Source: Planosporangium sp963837285
Lineage (GTDB): Bacteria > Actinomycetota > Actinomycetes > Mycobacteriales > Micromonosporaceae
Length of the DNA stretch: 64,000 nucleotides
Assembly: GCA_963837285.1 (NCBI GenBank)
Contig: CAWIMS010000001.1
Span: forward strand, 2,480,001-2,544,000
Reading direction: 5' to 3'
In this document: piece after piece, positions 18,501 through 26,135 of the stretch
Layout: each line of letters opens with the position of its first letter
Position numbering within the stretch: the stretch's first letter is position 1
The notes under the pieces: generated by a model
Databases searched by the model: none
The model's input: the letters and a program-made list of their open reading frames with translations, nothing else
What the model was told of the DNA's origin: nothing
Made by a program: the position numbers and the translations under genes

Positions 18501-18944
18501 TCGCTGCCGGTCACCACGCCGCCCGGCGGTGGCGGCGGCTGCGGGCCGGCGACCCTGCTCTCGCAGGGGAAGCCCGCGACGGCGTCGTCGGTGGAGAGCA
18601 GTTCGTTGCCGGCGTCGAACGCGGTCGACGGGAAGACGAACACCCGCTGGGGCAGCAAGGAGGGCAGCGATCCACAGTGGATCTCGGTCGACCTGGGTAC
18701 GAGATCCACGCTCAGCCACGTCAAGCTGGTCTGGGAGGCGGCGTACGGCAAGGCCTACTCGATCGAGGTCTCCGACGACCGCGCCGCGTGGACGCCGGTG
18801 TACTCGACCACGACCGGCGACGGCGGCACCGACGACCTGACGGTGTCCGGTAGCGGCCGGTATGTTCGGATGTACGGGACGAAGCGGGGCACCTCGTACG
18901 GGTACTCGCTCTTCGAGTTCCAGGTGTCCGGCACGGCCTGCTGA
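15525..18944 (+). CDS. Secreted GH2 exo-beta-D-glucosaminidase with FN3 and CBM32-like modules
   Basis: This 1139-residue protein resembles CsxA-type exo-chitosanases, which release glucosamine from the non-reducing end of chitosan oligomers. After a signal peptide come a GH2 sugar-binding domain (about 60-210), an Ig-like domain, the TIM barrel (about 330-640) and another Ig-like region. A fibronectin type III domain (PPSVPGNLRATGVTTGSVAL...) and a discoidin/CBM32-like domain end the protein. GSDFAP near residue 472 and FNSETSAG near 543 match the Asp acid/base and Glu nucleophile of CsxA (from memory D469 and E541). The start is GTG 15525, with GGGAGGG upstream. Two operator-like palindromes precede it, so induction by an amino sugar is likely. 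A strong terminator follows. Confidence 0.88.
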   Translation: MISQARLRSPLAIVAVTMLAAAAGATGVAVASMAGASTAAPRAALTVAADPGTATAIPGFLIQSSSKVADDAAVSRPGYSTTGWYPVGPRSTVLAGLLANGKYADPLYSTNMKSIPAGDFTVPWWYRADLDLADVSSRTYLDFSGVLSRADVWVNGTRVATSTDVAGAYTRHELDVTAQVHTGTNSVALKVYPNDPNKDLTMGWIDWLQPPPDKNMGIVRDILVRRGRSVALRNAHVVTKLTVPALDRADLTVKADARNDTGSAVHATIAGTVAGRAVTQDVDLAAHETKTVTFGVVTLTNPQVWWPAGMGGQPLYDLDLAASVSGSTSDTAHERFGVRDVQAPVNSSGGRAYKINGRPLLIKGGGWSPDIFLRWNPTYVEDKIRYTRDLGLNTIRLEGHIEPDEFFDLTDRYGILTLPGWECCDKWEGQVNGSEPGDTWTSADYSVAKASMAAEAARLRDHPSVISFLIGSDFAPNATIEKNYVDALKAADWSLPIVPAASDNSAPITGDSGMKMTGPYDYVPPNYWYDKHSGGGGAFGFNSETSAGPDVPTLDTLKRMMSQSELDSLWKNPNTAQYHRSPSSTFNTLKIFDNALSKRYGAPASLDDYVRKAQLAQYENVRAQYEAYGRNFTDSSNPATGVIYWMLGSGWTSLHWQLFDYYLDQNGSYYGAKKAGEPVHIQYSYDNRSVVVTNANHAAASGLTARVALYNLDGTEKFNQTAGSLTVPGDGGRTTALTVPAVSGLSTTYLAKLSLSDASGKEVSRNVYWLSTKADVVDWSKNDWYWAPQSAYADLTGLSGMAQAPVTATASSVAGSDGTTTTTVTLKNTGSGKIPALLVDAHVLGASGAPALPIQWTDNEVSLWPGESTTLTATYRAADLKGAAPSVRVSGWNVATQTIPAGNGGGGGGDHQPPSVPGNLRATGVTTGSVALAWDASTDDVGVTGYDVLRDGAVVGTTAGTSYVDAAVAVSTTYAYTVRAKDAAGNVSAASASLPVTTPPGGGGGCGPATLLSQGKPATASSVESSSLPASNAVDGKTNTRWGSKEGSDPQWISVDLGTRSTLSHVKLVWEAAYGKAYSIEVSDDRAAWTPVYSTTTGDGGTDDLTVSGSGRYVRMYGTKRGTSYGYSLFEFQVSGTAC

Positions 18945-18952
18945 CCGGCAGG

Positions 18953-18988
18953 CCGGTGGGCGGCTCCCGATCGGGAGCCGCCCACCGG
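18953..18988. terminator. Bidirectional terminator hairpin
   Basis: A perfect 36-bp palindrome with 18-bp arms (CCGGTGGGCGGCTCCCGA and its complement) begins 8 bp after the GH2 stop. It separates convergent genes and could end transcription from both sides. Confidence 0.9.
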
Positions 18989-18995
18989 TTTGGGG

Positions 18996-19821
18996 GGAGT
19001 GGGGTCAGTCGATGTCGGTCATGCCGTTCCAGCTGGAGCCGACTTGGCTGCGGGGGCCGAAGGTGTTGATGCCGGTGCCGCCGCTGTTGGGGTAGAGCCA
19101 CAGCGCGCCGGTGGTGGCTTCGCGGGAGATGACGTCGACGCGGCCGTCGCTGTTGAGGTCGCCGAGGTTGATCGCGGACATCCCGTTCCAGCCGGATCCG
19201 ACCTGGCTACGGGGGCCGAAGGTGTTGATGCCGGTGCCGCCGCTGTTGGGGTAGAGCCACAGGGCCCCGGTGGTGGCTTCGCGGGAGACGACGTCGACGC
19301 GGCCGTCGCTGTTGAGGTCGCCGAGGTTGATGGCGGACATGCCGTTCCAGCCGGAGCCGACCTGGCTGCGGGCGCCGAAGGTGTTCATGCCGGTGCCGCC
19401 GGCGTTGGGGTAGAGCCACAGGGCGCCGGTGGTGGCTTCGCGGGAGACGACGTCGACGCGGCCGTCGCTGTTGAGGTCGCCGAGGCCGATCGCGGACATG
19501 CCGTTCCAGCCGGTCCCGATCTGGGAGCGGGCGCCGAAGGTGTTCATGCCGGTGCCGCCGGTGTTGGGGTAGAGCCACAGGGCGCCGGTGGCGGCTTCGC
19601 GGGAGACGATGTCGACGCGGCCGTCGCTGTTGAGGTCGCCGACCTCGATCGCGGACATGCCGTTCCAGCTGGTGCCGACCTGGCTGCGGGTGCCGAAGGT
19701 GTTCACGCCGCTGCCACCGCTGTTGGGGTACAGCCACAACGCCCCGTTGCCGTCACGGGCCAGTACATCGACGCGACCGTCACCGTTCACGTCACCCAAC
19801 AACCCCGTCGGCGTCGCCCCG
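18996..19821 (-). repeat. 826-bp duplicated VCBS block, copy 1 (five 159-bp units)
   Basis: The 3' part of the GH25 gene consists of five tandem 53-residue VCBS/FG-GAP units (159 bp; each with D(L/V)N(S/G)DGRVD, ALWLYPN and a SQ(V/I)G(T/S)xWNGM-like strand). The block from about 18996 to 19821 aligns without length change with 20748-21573 in the neighbouring gene and differs at only scattered positions. The match starts about 10 bp beyond the stop codon and ends at GATPTGLLGD. Confidence 0.93.
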
Positions 19822-20660
19822 GCGCCACCGGCGAGCGCCGCGAGCTGGGACAGGTCCCCGTTGAACACGTCCTGGTCGCCGGGCAGGCTGCCCTTGTCGG
19901 CGTACTGCCACAGCGTCCACCGGGACCAACCCGCCGGCAGGCTGCCCGGCGAGCCGCTGTAGTTGGCGATGAACAGCGGGTTGTCACCGAACGAGCCGTT
20001 CGATCCGGTGCACTGGTTCCACCAGTTGGTGTTCGTGTAGATCATCGTCTGCTGGCCGGTGCGCGCCTTGACCCGGTTCACGAAGTCGTGGATCCACGTC
20101 ACCATCGCACCGGTCGATATGCCGTAGCACGGGTACGGGGCGACGTAGGTGCCGTTGTCCTTCCACGGCCACTCGATGTCGAGCATCGGGGGTAACGTCC
20201 TCCCGTCGGCGACGTAGCCCGCGTGATCCAGGAAGAAGTCCGCCTCGGACGTACCGCTGCGCTGGTCAGGGCGGCCGTAGTCGTAGGCACCGGCGTAGAG
20301 ACCGGCGCTCTTGGCGCCGTTGTACTGCTGGCTGAACTCCGGGCTGACGAACCCGTTCCCCTCGGTGGCCTTGGCGTACGCGAACTTCGCGCCGGCGTTC
20401 GCCACGGTTGTCCAGTTGATTCCGGTCTGATGGCCGGAGACGTCGATCCCGGTGATCGGGTACCCGGCCGGGGCGGCCTGCGGTGTCATGAGGTTGGGGT
20501 TCGCGCCGGGCGTACGGCCGGCGTGGGCCCAACCGTCGCCGGGCACCGCCGGTCCGGCGGTGGCGGCCGAGGCCGGAGCGGTCGCGGCGAGGATCGCGAT
20601 GGTCGAGGTGAGGAGGGCACCGGCGGTGATCGTCGCCGCGCGCCGTGCGGATCGGTTCAT
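19005..20660 (-). CDS. Secreted GH25 lysozyme with five C-terminal VCBS repeats
   Basis: The 551-residue muramidase has a signal peptide ending ATAPASAATA and a GH25 catalytic domain at about residues 68-270. Family landmarks are GIDVSGHQ, FAYAKATEG, GAYDYGRP, MLDIEWPW (catalytic acids) and LWQYADKG. The rest is five VCBS/FG-GAP repeats with DxNxDGxxD calcium-binding loops, likely a beta-propeller that attaches the enzyme to the wall or glycans. It would cut peptidoglycan outside the cell. It lies 96 bp downstream of the NlpC/P60 gene on the same strand, and the two probably form an operon for wall remodelling or attack on other bacteria. The tail is nearly identical to its neighbour's. Confidence 0.92.
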   Translation of the reverse strand: MNRSARRAATITAGALLTSTIAILAATAPASAATAGPAVPGDGWAHAGRTPGANPNLMTPQAAPAGYPITGIDVSGHQTGINWTTVANAGAKFAYAKATEGNGFVSPEFSQQYNGAKSAGLYAGAYDYGRPDQRSGTSEADFFLDHAGYVADGRTLPPMLDIEWPWKDNGTYVAPYPCYGISTGAMVTWIHDFVNRVKARTGQQTMIYTNTNWWNQCTGSNGSFGDNPLFIANYSGSPGSLPAGWSRWTLWQYADKGSLPGDQDVFNGDLSQLAALAGGAGATPTGLLGDVNGDGRVDVLARDGNGALWLYPNSGGSGVNTFGTRSQVGTSWNGMSAIEVGDLNSDGRVDIVSREAATGALWLYPNTGGTGMNTFGARSQIGTGWNGMSAIGLGDLNSDGRVDVVSREATTGALWLYPNAGGTGMNTFGARSQVGSGWNGMSAINLGDLNSDGRVDVVSREATTGALWLYPNSGGTGINTFGPRSQVGSGWNGMSAINLGDLNSDGRVDVISREATTGALWLYPNSGGTGINTFGPRSQVGSSWNGMTDID

Positions 20661-20747
20661 TGCAGGCTCCTTTGCGAAAGGTCGCGGCCGTCCAACCCGG
20701 CCGCGGTGGCGTGCCTGGGCCGGGGTGGACCAGCCGTGGAGGGGGGT

Positions 20748-21573
20748 GGAGTGGGGTCAGTCGATGTCGGTCATGCCGTTCCAGCTGGAGCCGACTTGGC
20801 TGCGGGGGCCGAAGGTGTTGATGCCGGTGCCGCCGGCGTTGGGGTAGAGCCAGAGGGCGCCGGTGGTGGCTTCGCGGGAGATGATGTCGACGCGGCCGTC
20901 GCTGTTGAGGTCGCCGAGGTTGATCGCGGACATCCCGTTCCAGCCGGATCCGACCTGGCTACGGGGGCCGAAGGTGTTGATGCCGGTGCCGCCGGCGTTG
21001 GGGTAGAGCCACAGGGCCCCGGTGGTGGCTTCGCGGGAGACGATGTCGACCTTGCCGTCGCTGTTGAGGTCGCCGAGGTTGATGGCGGACATGCCGTTCC
21101 AGCCGGTGCCGACCTGGCTGCGGGCGCCGAAGGTGTTCATGCCGGTGCCGCCGGCGTTGGGGTAGAGCCACAGGGCGCCGGTGGTGGCTTCGCGGGAGAC
21201 GACGTCGACGCGGCCGTCGCTGTTGAGGTCGCCGAGGCCGATCGCGGACATGCCGTTCCAGCCGGTCCCGATCTGGGAGCGGGCGCCGAAGGTGTTCATG
21301 CCGGTGCCGCCGGTGTTGGGGTAGAGCCACAGGGCGCCGGTGGCGGCTTCGCGGGAGACGACGTCGACGCGGCCGTCGCTGTTGAGGTCGCCGACCTCGA
21401 TCGCGGACATGCCGTTCCAGCTGGTGCCGACCTGGCTGCGGGTGCCGAAGGTGTTCACGCCGCTGCCACCGCTGTTGGGGTACAGCCACAACGCCCCGTT
21501 GCCGTCACGGGCCAGTACATCGACTCGACCGTCGCCGTTCACGTCACCCAACAACCCCGTCGGCGTCGCCCCG
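20748..21573 (-). repeat. 826-bp duplicated VCBS block, copy 2
   Basis: This is the partner of 18996-19821, again five 53-residue units. The residue after WLYPN is S,T,A,A,A in the units of this copy and S,T,A,S,S in the other, so differences cluster in the last two units. The pattern fits recent duplication or gene conversion of a module swapped between two different catalytic heads. Confidence 0.93.
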
Positions 21574-22202
21574 AGATCTTCGACGATGTTGTTGTACCGG
21601 TACGGCTTGAACCCGGAGTCGGTCGCGGACTTGTAGATGTACCGGGTGACATGCGGATAGTTCGGCACAGGGTCGGGCCCGACCTTGGCGTGCCCCTGCT
21701 CCAGCACCTCGAACTCGGTGCGCCCGCTGTCCAGCCACCGGTTGAACAGCATCGTGTGCCCCTGGTCGCCGCCGATGCGCAGCATGATGTCGCCGGGCAG
21801 CAGTTCGTCCTTGGTGATCACATGGGACACGTCGGGCAGCGAATCGGTGTTGTAATCCCAGGTGGAGCCGGGTCGCTTCGGCAGGTGCCAGGCCATCGAC
21901 ACATACCCGGAGCAGTCCGGGCGGTACATTCCGCCGGTACCGTCCGAGTGGGCGTCGCTCTGTTGCTGGCTGTACTGGATAGCGCTGTTGCCGATCCAGA
22001 ACTGCGCCCGGGCCAGCACCTCCGACCGGGTGATCGGACCGCCGACGCTCGACGCCGCGTGGGCGGCCTGCTGGGTGAGCGCGAGGTCGGAGATCGTGAG
22101 GCCCAGCATCGTTGCCAGCAGGGTCAGCCCGGTGAGGACCAGCAGGCGGGCACGGTGACGAACGGTCGAGATCCAGGTGCTGCTTTGCCGCATTGTGGAC
22201 AT
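20757..22202 (-). CDS. Secreted NlpC/P60-type peptidase with five VCBS repeats
   Basis: The 481-residue product has an N-terminal signal/membrane segment (LLVLTGLTLLATMLGLTI) and an NlpC/P60-like domain with the nucleophile in RPDCSGYVSMAW and a histidine in GDQGHTMLFNRW. Five VCBS repeats follow, nearly identical to those of the GH25 neighbour. NlpC/P60 enzymes cleave peptide cross-links of peptidoglycan. Paired with a GH25 muramidase carrying the same targeting domain, it would cut both stem peptides and glycan strands. The start is ATG 22202 after GAGGAGG; a longer in-frame extension lacks such a site. The domain is somewhat divergent, so a related CHAP/amidase fold is possible. Confidence 0.82.
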   Translation of the reverse strand: MSTMRQSSTWISTVRHRARLLVLTGLTLLATMLGLTISDLALTQQAAHAASSVGGPITRSEVLARAQFWIGNSAIQYSQQQSDAHSDGTGGMYRPDCSGYVSMAWHLPKRPGSTWDYNTDSLPDVSHVITKDELLPGDIMLRIGGDQGHTMLFNRWLDSGRTEFEVLEQGHAKVGPDPVPNYPHVTRYIYKSATDSGFKPYRYNNIVEDLGATPTGLLGDVNGDGRVDVLARDGNGALWLYPNSGGSGVNTFGTRSQVGTSWNGMSAIEVGDLNSDGRVDVVSREAATGALWLYPNTGGTGMNTFGARSQIGTGWNGMSAIGLGDLNSDGRVDVVSREATTGALWLYPNAGGTGMNTFGARSQVGTGWNGMSAINLGDLNSDGKVDIVSREATTGALWLYPNAGGTGINTFGPRSQVGSGWNGMSAINLGDLNSDGRVDIISREATTGALWLYPNAGGTGINTFGPRSQVGSSWNGMTDID

Positions 22203-22359
22203 AGGTGGTTCCTCCTCGTCGAGAACGGCGTCGCGTGGCTTGTCGACGACGAGGGTGGGTCGGCGCGCTGGCCGGAATCTTGCAAGAATCTTGGATGGCG
22301 CTTGCACGGGTTGTGAGTCGCCATCGTCTGGTTGGGCCATGTCATGACGGGGGTGTGGC

Positions 22360-25300
22360 TTGCTGGAGTTTCGCCTTCTTGGCGCGGTGGAGTTGGTGGC
22401 CGGCGGGTGTGCGCTTCCGCTCGGGCCGTCGAAGCAACGGACCCTGCTCGCGGCGCTCGTGTTCGACGCCGGTCATCCGGTCACCGCCGAGACGCTCATC
22501 GACCGCGTGTGGGACGACGCGCCGCCGGCGGCTGCCCGGTCCGGGCTGCACTCCAATGTGGCGCGGGTGCGCAGGGTGCTGGAGCAGGCGTGCGCGGCCG
22601 GCGGCCACCAGGTGTCGCTGGAGCGCTGGTCCGGTGGGTACCGGCTGGTCGTCGACCCGGACAACATCGACCTGCACCGGTTCCGCCGGCTGGTCGAGCG
22701 GGCCCGGGGCAGCGGCCAGGCCGACCCGGTGCGGGCCGCCCTTCTGCGCGAGGCGATCGGTCTCTGGCGGGGCGAGCCGCTGACCGGCCTGTCCGGCGAC
22801 TGGGCGGTACGGGTACGCGAAGGTCTTGAACAGCAACGACTGGGTGCGTTGATCGAATGGCTGGACGCCGAGCTGGCGCTGGGCCACGACGAGATGGTCA
22901 TCGAGGAGGCCCGGCAGCAGCTGGTCGGGTACCCGCTGGCCGAGCCGCTCGTCGTCCGGCTGATGCGCGCGCTCGCCCGGGCCGGCCGCGAAGCCGAGGC
23001 GCTGGACTGCTATGCGAAAGCGCGCCGGCGCATCGTCGAGGAACTGGGCACCGAGCCCGGCCCGGAGCTGCGCACCCTGCACGCGGCGCTGCTGCGACCC
23101 CGGCCACCGGGCCGGTCAGCTCCGACCGTCCACACCGCACCTGTCGGCACCAGCGGCACCGGCACCGGCAGCGGCGCCGGCAGCGTCGCGGCCGCGCTCT
23201 GCCAGCTGCCTCCGGACCTTCCGGACTACACCGGGTACGACGACAAGGTCGCCACCGCGTCCGCCGCCCTGACCGACGCCGGGTCGGGGAGCGCGCCGCC
23301 GTTCGTCGTGATCTCCGGCCAGGGCGGCGTCGGCAAGACGGCGCTGGCGGTGCACGTGGCACACCAGCTCCGGCCCGCCTTTCCCGACGGCCAGCTGTTC
23401 ATCGGCCTGGGTGGGGGTCGGAGCCGGCCGGTGGAGCCGGCGGAGGCGCTGGGCCGGGCGCTGCGCGCGCTCGGCGTCAGCGATGCCAACCTGCGTCCGG
23501 ACATCGAGGAACGGATCGCCCAGTACCGGGCGGCGCTGGACGGAAAGCGGATCCTCGTGGTGCTGGACGACGCGGCGGGCGCCCGGCAGGTCCGCCCGTT
23601 CCTGCTGGGTGGGCCGGGCCGCGCGGTCATCGTCTCCACCCGCGCCCGGTTGACCGCCGTCCCGGGCGCGTGCCACGTCGACCTCGACGTCATGGCCGAG
23701 GAGGAAGCGGCCGCGCTGCTCGAACGGATGGTCGGCCGAAGCCGGGTCCGTGCCGAGCCGGAGGCGGCGGCGACCTTGATCCGCACCTGCGCCCGGCTGC
23801 CGCTGGCGCTGCGGATCGCCGGTGCCCGGCTGGCGGCTCGTCCACACTGGACCGTCTCCAGGCTGGCGGAGCGGATGCGCGACGCCCGGCGCCGGCTCGA
23901 CGAGCTCAGCCTCGACGATCTTGAGGTACGGGCCAGCCTCGCGGTCAGCTATCAGGGGTTGACCACCGAGGCTCGGCGGGCCTTCCGCGCGCTCGGGTTC
24001 CTCGATCCACCCGACTTCACGTTCTGGACCGCCGCCGCGCTGCTCGGCACGGATCTCGGCGCGGCGGAGGATCTCGTCGAGCAGCTGGTGGACGCGCGGT
24101 TGGTCGAGGTGGTCGTAGCCGACGCCCCGGACACCCGGTTCCGGATGCACGACCTGGTGCGCCCGTACGCCGGTGAGCGGGCCGAGGAGGAGGATCAGGC
24201 CACCGACCTGCAGACGGCGGTCCTGCGCCTGCTGACCGGGGTGCTGCGCCTGGTCGACCAGTTGGGGGCGCAGCTGCCGTACGCGGTACCCCGGCTGTAC
24301 CGGCCGGCACTTCCGGCGGTGACGCTCGACCCGTCGCTGCTGGCCGCCGCCGAACGGGACCTGCAGGAGTGGTTCGACGCGGAGGAGCCGAGCCTCGTGG
24401 CGGCGGTCGAGCGGGCCGGCGCGCTCGGCCTCGGCGAGCTGGCGTGTGTACTCGCGGACGCGCTGGTCTTCGCGTCCTTCGCCAAACGCAACAACTTCGA
24501 CGGCTGGAACCGGGCACACACCGCCGCCCTCGCCGCGGCTCGGGTCGCCGGGCACCGGCGGGCGGAGGCGATCATCGAGTGCGGCATCGGCCAGCTCCGG
24601 TACAAAGAGGACCGGTTCGCGGAATCCAAGCGGCACTTCGGGCGGGCCATCGAGCTGTTCCTCGAGGGTGGTGACGAGCACGGCGAGGTAACCGCCGTCA
24701 ACGGGCTGGCGACCGTCAGCCGCGAGCTGGGCGAGCACACGGAGGCGCTGCCGCTCGCCAAGCGGGCCCGGGACGCCCTGGCCCGGCTCGGCGACACCGA
24801 GGGCGTCGCGCACGCCGAATACGGCATCGGCTACACGTACCGGGAGTTGGGCGCCGACGACCTCGCCCTGGACCATCTGGCGGTCGCGGTCGACCTGTAC
24901 CAGGCCATCGGCCACCGCCGGGGCGAGGCGATCTCGATCCGGGGCATCGGCCTGGTCCACCGGGCGGCCGGCGCGCTTGCCGCGGCGGCGGAGAACTTCG
25001 AGCGGGCACATGAGATCTGCGGCGAGATCGGCGACCGGCTCCTGCTCTGCTACACCGGCCAGGCATTGGCCAAGGTCTGGCTGCGCCAGGGGCATCCGGA
25101 ACGCGGCCGGCCGATCCTTGAAGCGGCGCTCGGCACCTGCACCGCCATGCAGGACAGGCTCGGCGTGGCGCTGGTCCGTCGTACCCTCGGTGAGCTGCAC
25201 CTCGTCACCGGCGACCAGGCGGAGGCCCTCCGCCAGCTGGGGCTGGCCGAGGCGGCCTGGCGGGAGATGGGCCTCGACCTCTGGCGGGCCCGGACCCTGC

Positions 25301-25497
25301 GTGACATCGGCGCCGCGTACGCCCTCGGTGGTGCCTGCACGTCCGCGCATCGCAGCTGGCAGGAGGCGGCCCTCGTGTTCGCCCGCCTCGGCACCCGCGA
25401 GCGGGCCGAGCTGCCGACCTGGCGGCGACGCTGGGGCTGCGACTGCGACCTGGAAGCGCCGACCAGCGACTCGGTGGCGCCGGCCGCTACGCCATAG
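22360..25497 (+). CDS. AfsR-like SARP regulator with NB-ARC and TPR domains
   Basis: The 1045-residue protein has the SARP layout: an OmpR-type winged helix (about 1-100, opening LEFRLLGAVELVAGG), a BTAD domain (about 100-245, EALDCYAKARRRIVEELGTEPGPELRTLHAALL), an NB-ARC ATPase with GQGGVGKTAL near residue 322 and LVVLDDA, and C-terminal TPRs. AfsR-type SARPs activate antibiotic or developmental genes through direct-repeat operators. The start is TTG 22360 after GGGGG; no better in-frame start was seen. It diverges from the NlpC/P60 gene with about 157 bp between. No biosynthetic cluster lies beside it, so its targets are probably elsewhere or are the adjacent wall hydrolases. Confidence 0.9.
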   Translation: MLEFRLLGAVELVAGGCALPLGPSKQRTLLAALVFDAGHPVTAETLIDRVWDDAPPAAARSGLHSNVARVRRVLEQACAAGGHQVSLERWSGGYRLVVDPDNIDLHRFRRLVERARGSGQADPVRAALLREAIGLWRGEPLTGLSGDWAVRVREGLEQQRLGALIEWLDAELALGHDEMVIEEARQQLVGYPLAEPLVVRLMRALARAGREAEALDCYAKARRRIVEELGTEPGPELRTLHAALLRPRPPGRSAPTVHTAPVGTSGTGTGSGAGSVAAALCQLPPDLPDYTGYDDKVATASAALTDAGSGSAPPFVVISGQGGVGKTALAVHVAHQLRPAFPDGQLFIGLGGGRSRPVEPAEALGRALRALGVSDANLRPDIEERIAQYRAALDGKRILVVLDDAAGARQVRPFLLGGPGRAVIVSTRARLTAVPGACHVDLDVMAEEEAAALLERMVGRSRVRAEPEAAATLIRTCARLPLALRIAGARLAARPHWTVSRLAERMRDARRRLDELSLDDLEVRASLAVSYQGLTTEARRAFRALGFLDPPDFTFWTAAALLGTDLGAAEDLVEQLVDARLVEVVVADAPDTRFRMHDLVRPYAGERAEEEDQATDLQTAVLRLLTGVLRLVDQLGAQLPYAVPRLYRPALPAVTLDPSLLAAAERDLQEWFDAEEPSLVAAVERAGALGLGELACVLADALVFASFAKRNNFDGWNRAHTAALAAARVAGHRRAEAIIECGIGQLRYKEDRFAESKRHFGRAIELFLEGGDEHGEVTAVNGLATVSRELGEHTEALPLAKRARDALARLGDTEGVAHAEYGIGYTYRELGADDLALDHLAVAVDLYQAIGHRRGEAISIRGIGLVHRAAGALAAAAENFERAHEICGEIGDRLLLCYTGQALAKVWLRQGHPERGRPILEAALGTCTAMQDRLGVALVRRTLGELHLVTGDQAEALRQLGLAEAAWREMGLDLWRARTLRDIGAAYALGGACTSAHRSWQEAALVFARLGTRERAELPTWRRRWGCDCDLEAPTSDSVAPAATP

Positions 25498-25562
25498 CCC
25501 GCATCGATCGAGCGGCTTGACCGTTGAACACCGGTAGAGTGCCGGTGGGGGAGGTGAGGCGG

Positions 25563-25919
25563 ATGGCGGTGATCGTGATCGCCGATGACAACGCCCGTGT
25601 CCTCGACGTGATGGCCAGGAGTCTGCGGCGGGCCGGCCACACGGTCATCGCGGTACCCGACGGCGAGACGGCCTGGGAGCGCATCCGTGACCGCCAGCCT
25701 GACCTGGCCATCATCGACGGCGTGATGCCCGGCACCGACGGGTTCGAGGTCTGCAAGCGGGTCCACGGCGATCCGGTGACCGCGCACATTCCGGTGATCG
25801 TCTGCAGCGGCTGGTTGCCGACCGACGACCAGCTGCCGTGCGCGACGGCCACCCTCCCAAAGCCGTTCATGCCAGCCGAGTTGATCTCGCGAGTAGACCT
25901 GGTCCTGAACACCCGCTAG
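25563..25919 (+). CDS. Stand-alone response-regulator receiver protein
   Basis: The 118-residue protein is a single CheY-like receiver domain: acidic pair at residues 8-9 (IADDN), phosphoacceptor D52 in LAIIDGVMPGTDGFEV, a Ser in the usual Thr/Ser switch region (VCSG), and the conserved Lys in LPKPF. It has no output domain. ATG 25563 is preceded by GGGGGAGGTGAGG. It lies 65 bp after the SARP gene, so co-transcription is possible, but no histidine kinase is nearby. It may work by protein-protein contact, possibly with the SARP protein (inference). Confidence 0.88.
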   Translation: MAVIVIADDNARVLDVMARSLRRAGHTVIAVPDGETAWERIRDRQPDLAIIDGVMPGTDGFEVCKRVHGDPVTAHIPVIVCSGWLPTDDQLPCATATLPKPFMPAELISRVDLVLNTR

Positions 25920-26035
25920 CGCCGACCAGCAGGCACCCGATCACCGCGGCCACCATGGCCGGGACCGGCCCCCGGCCCCCGCTGACCGGACGCGGCGCGA
26001 CCTCGTGATCGGCCAACCCGACCTCCTTCGAACAC

Positions 26036-26055
26036 GTTTGCTCCTTTCCGCAAAC
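26036..26055. promoter_or_regulatory. GTTTGC-N8-GCAAAC inverted repeat upstream of the GH27 gene
   Basis: The perfect 6-bp arms GTTTGC and GCAAAC are separated by 8 bp, with the centre about 90 bp upstream of the chosen start. The spacing suits a dimeric repressor. A TATAAG sequence at about 26110-26115 could be part of the promoter. The identity of the regulator is unknown. Confidence 0.5.
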
Positions 26056-26135
26056 ATCGGACCATTGCTTGACCGATCGTCCTGGTTCCTCCTAGCCTCA
26101 CAGGCTGGCATATAAGTCTGTCGATGGAGGCTGGC

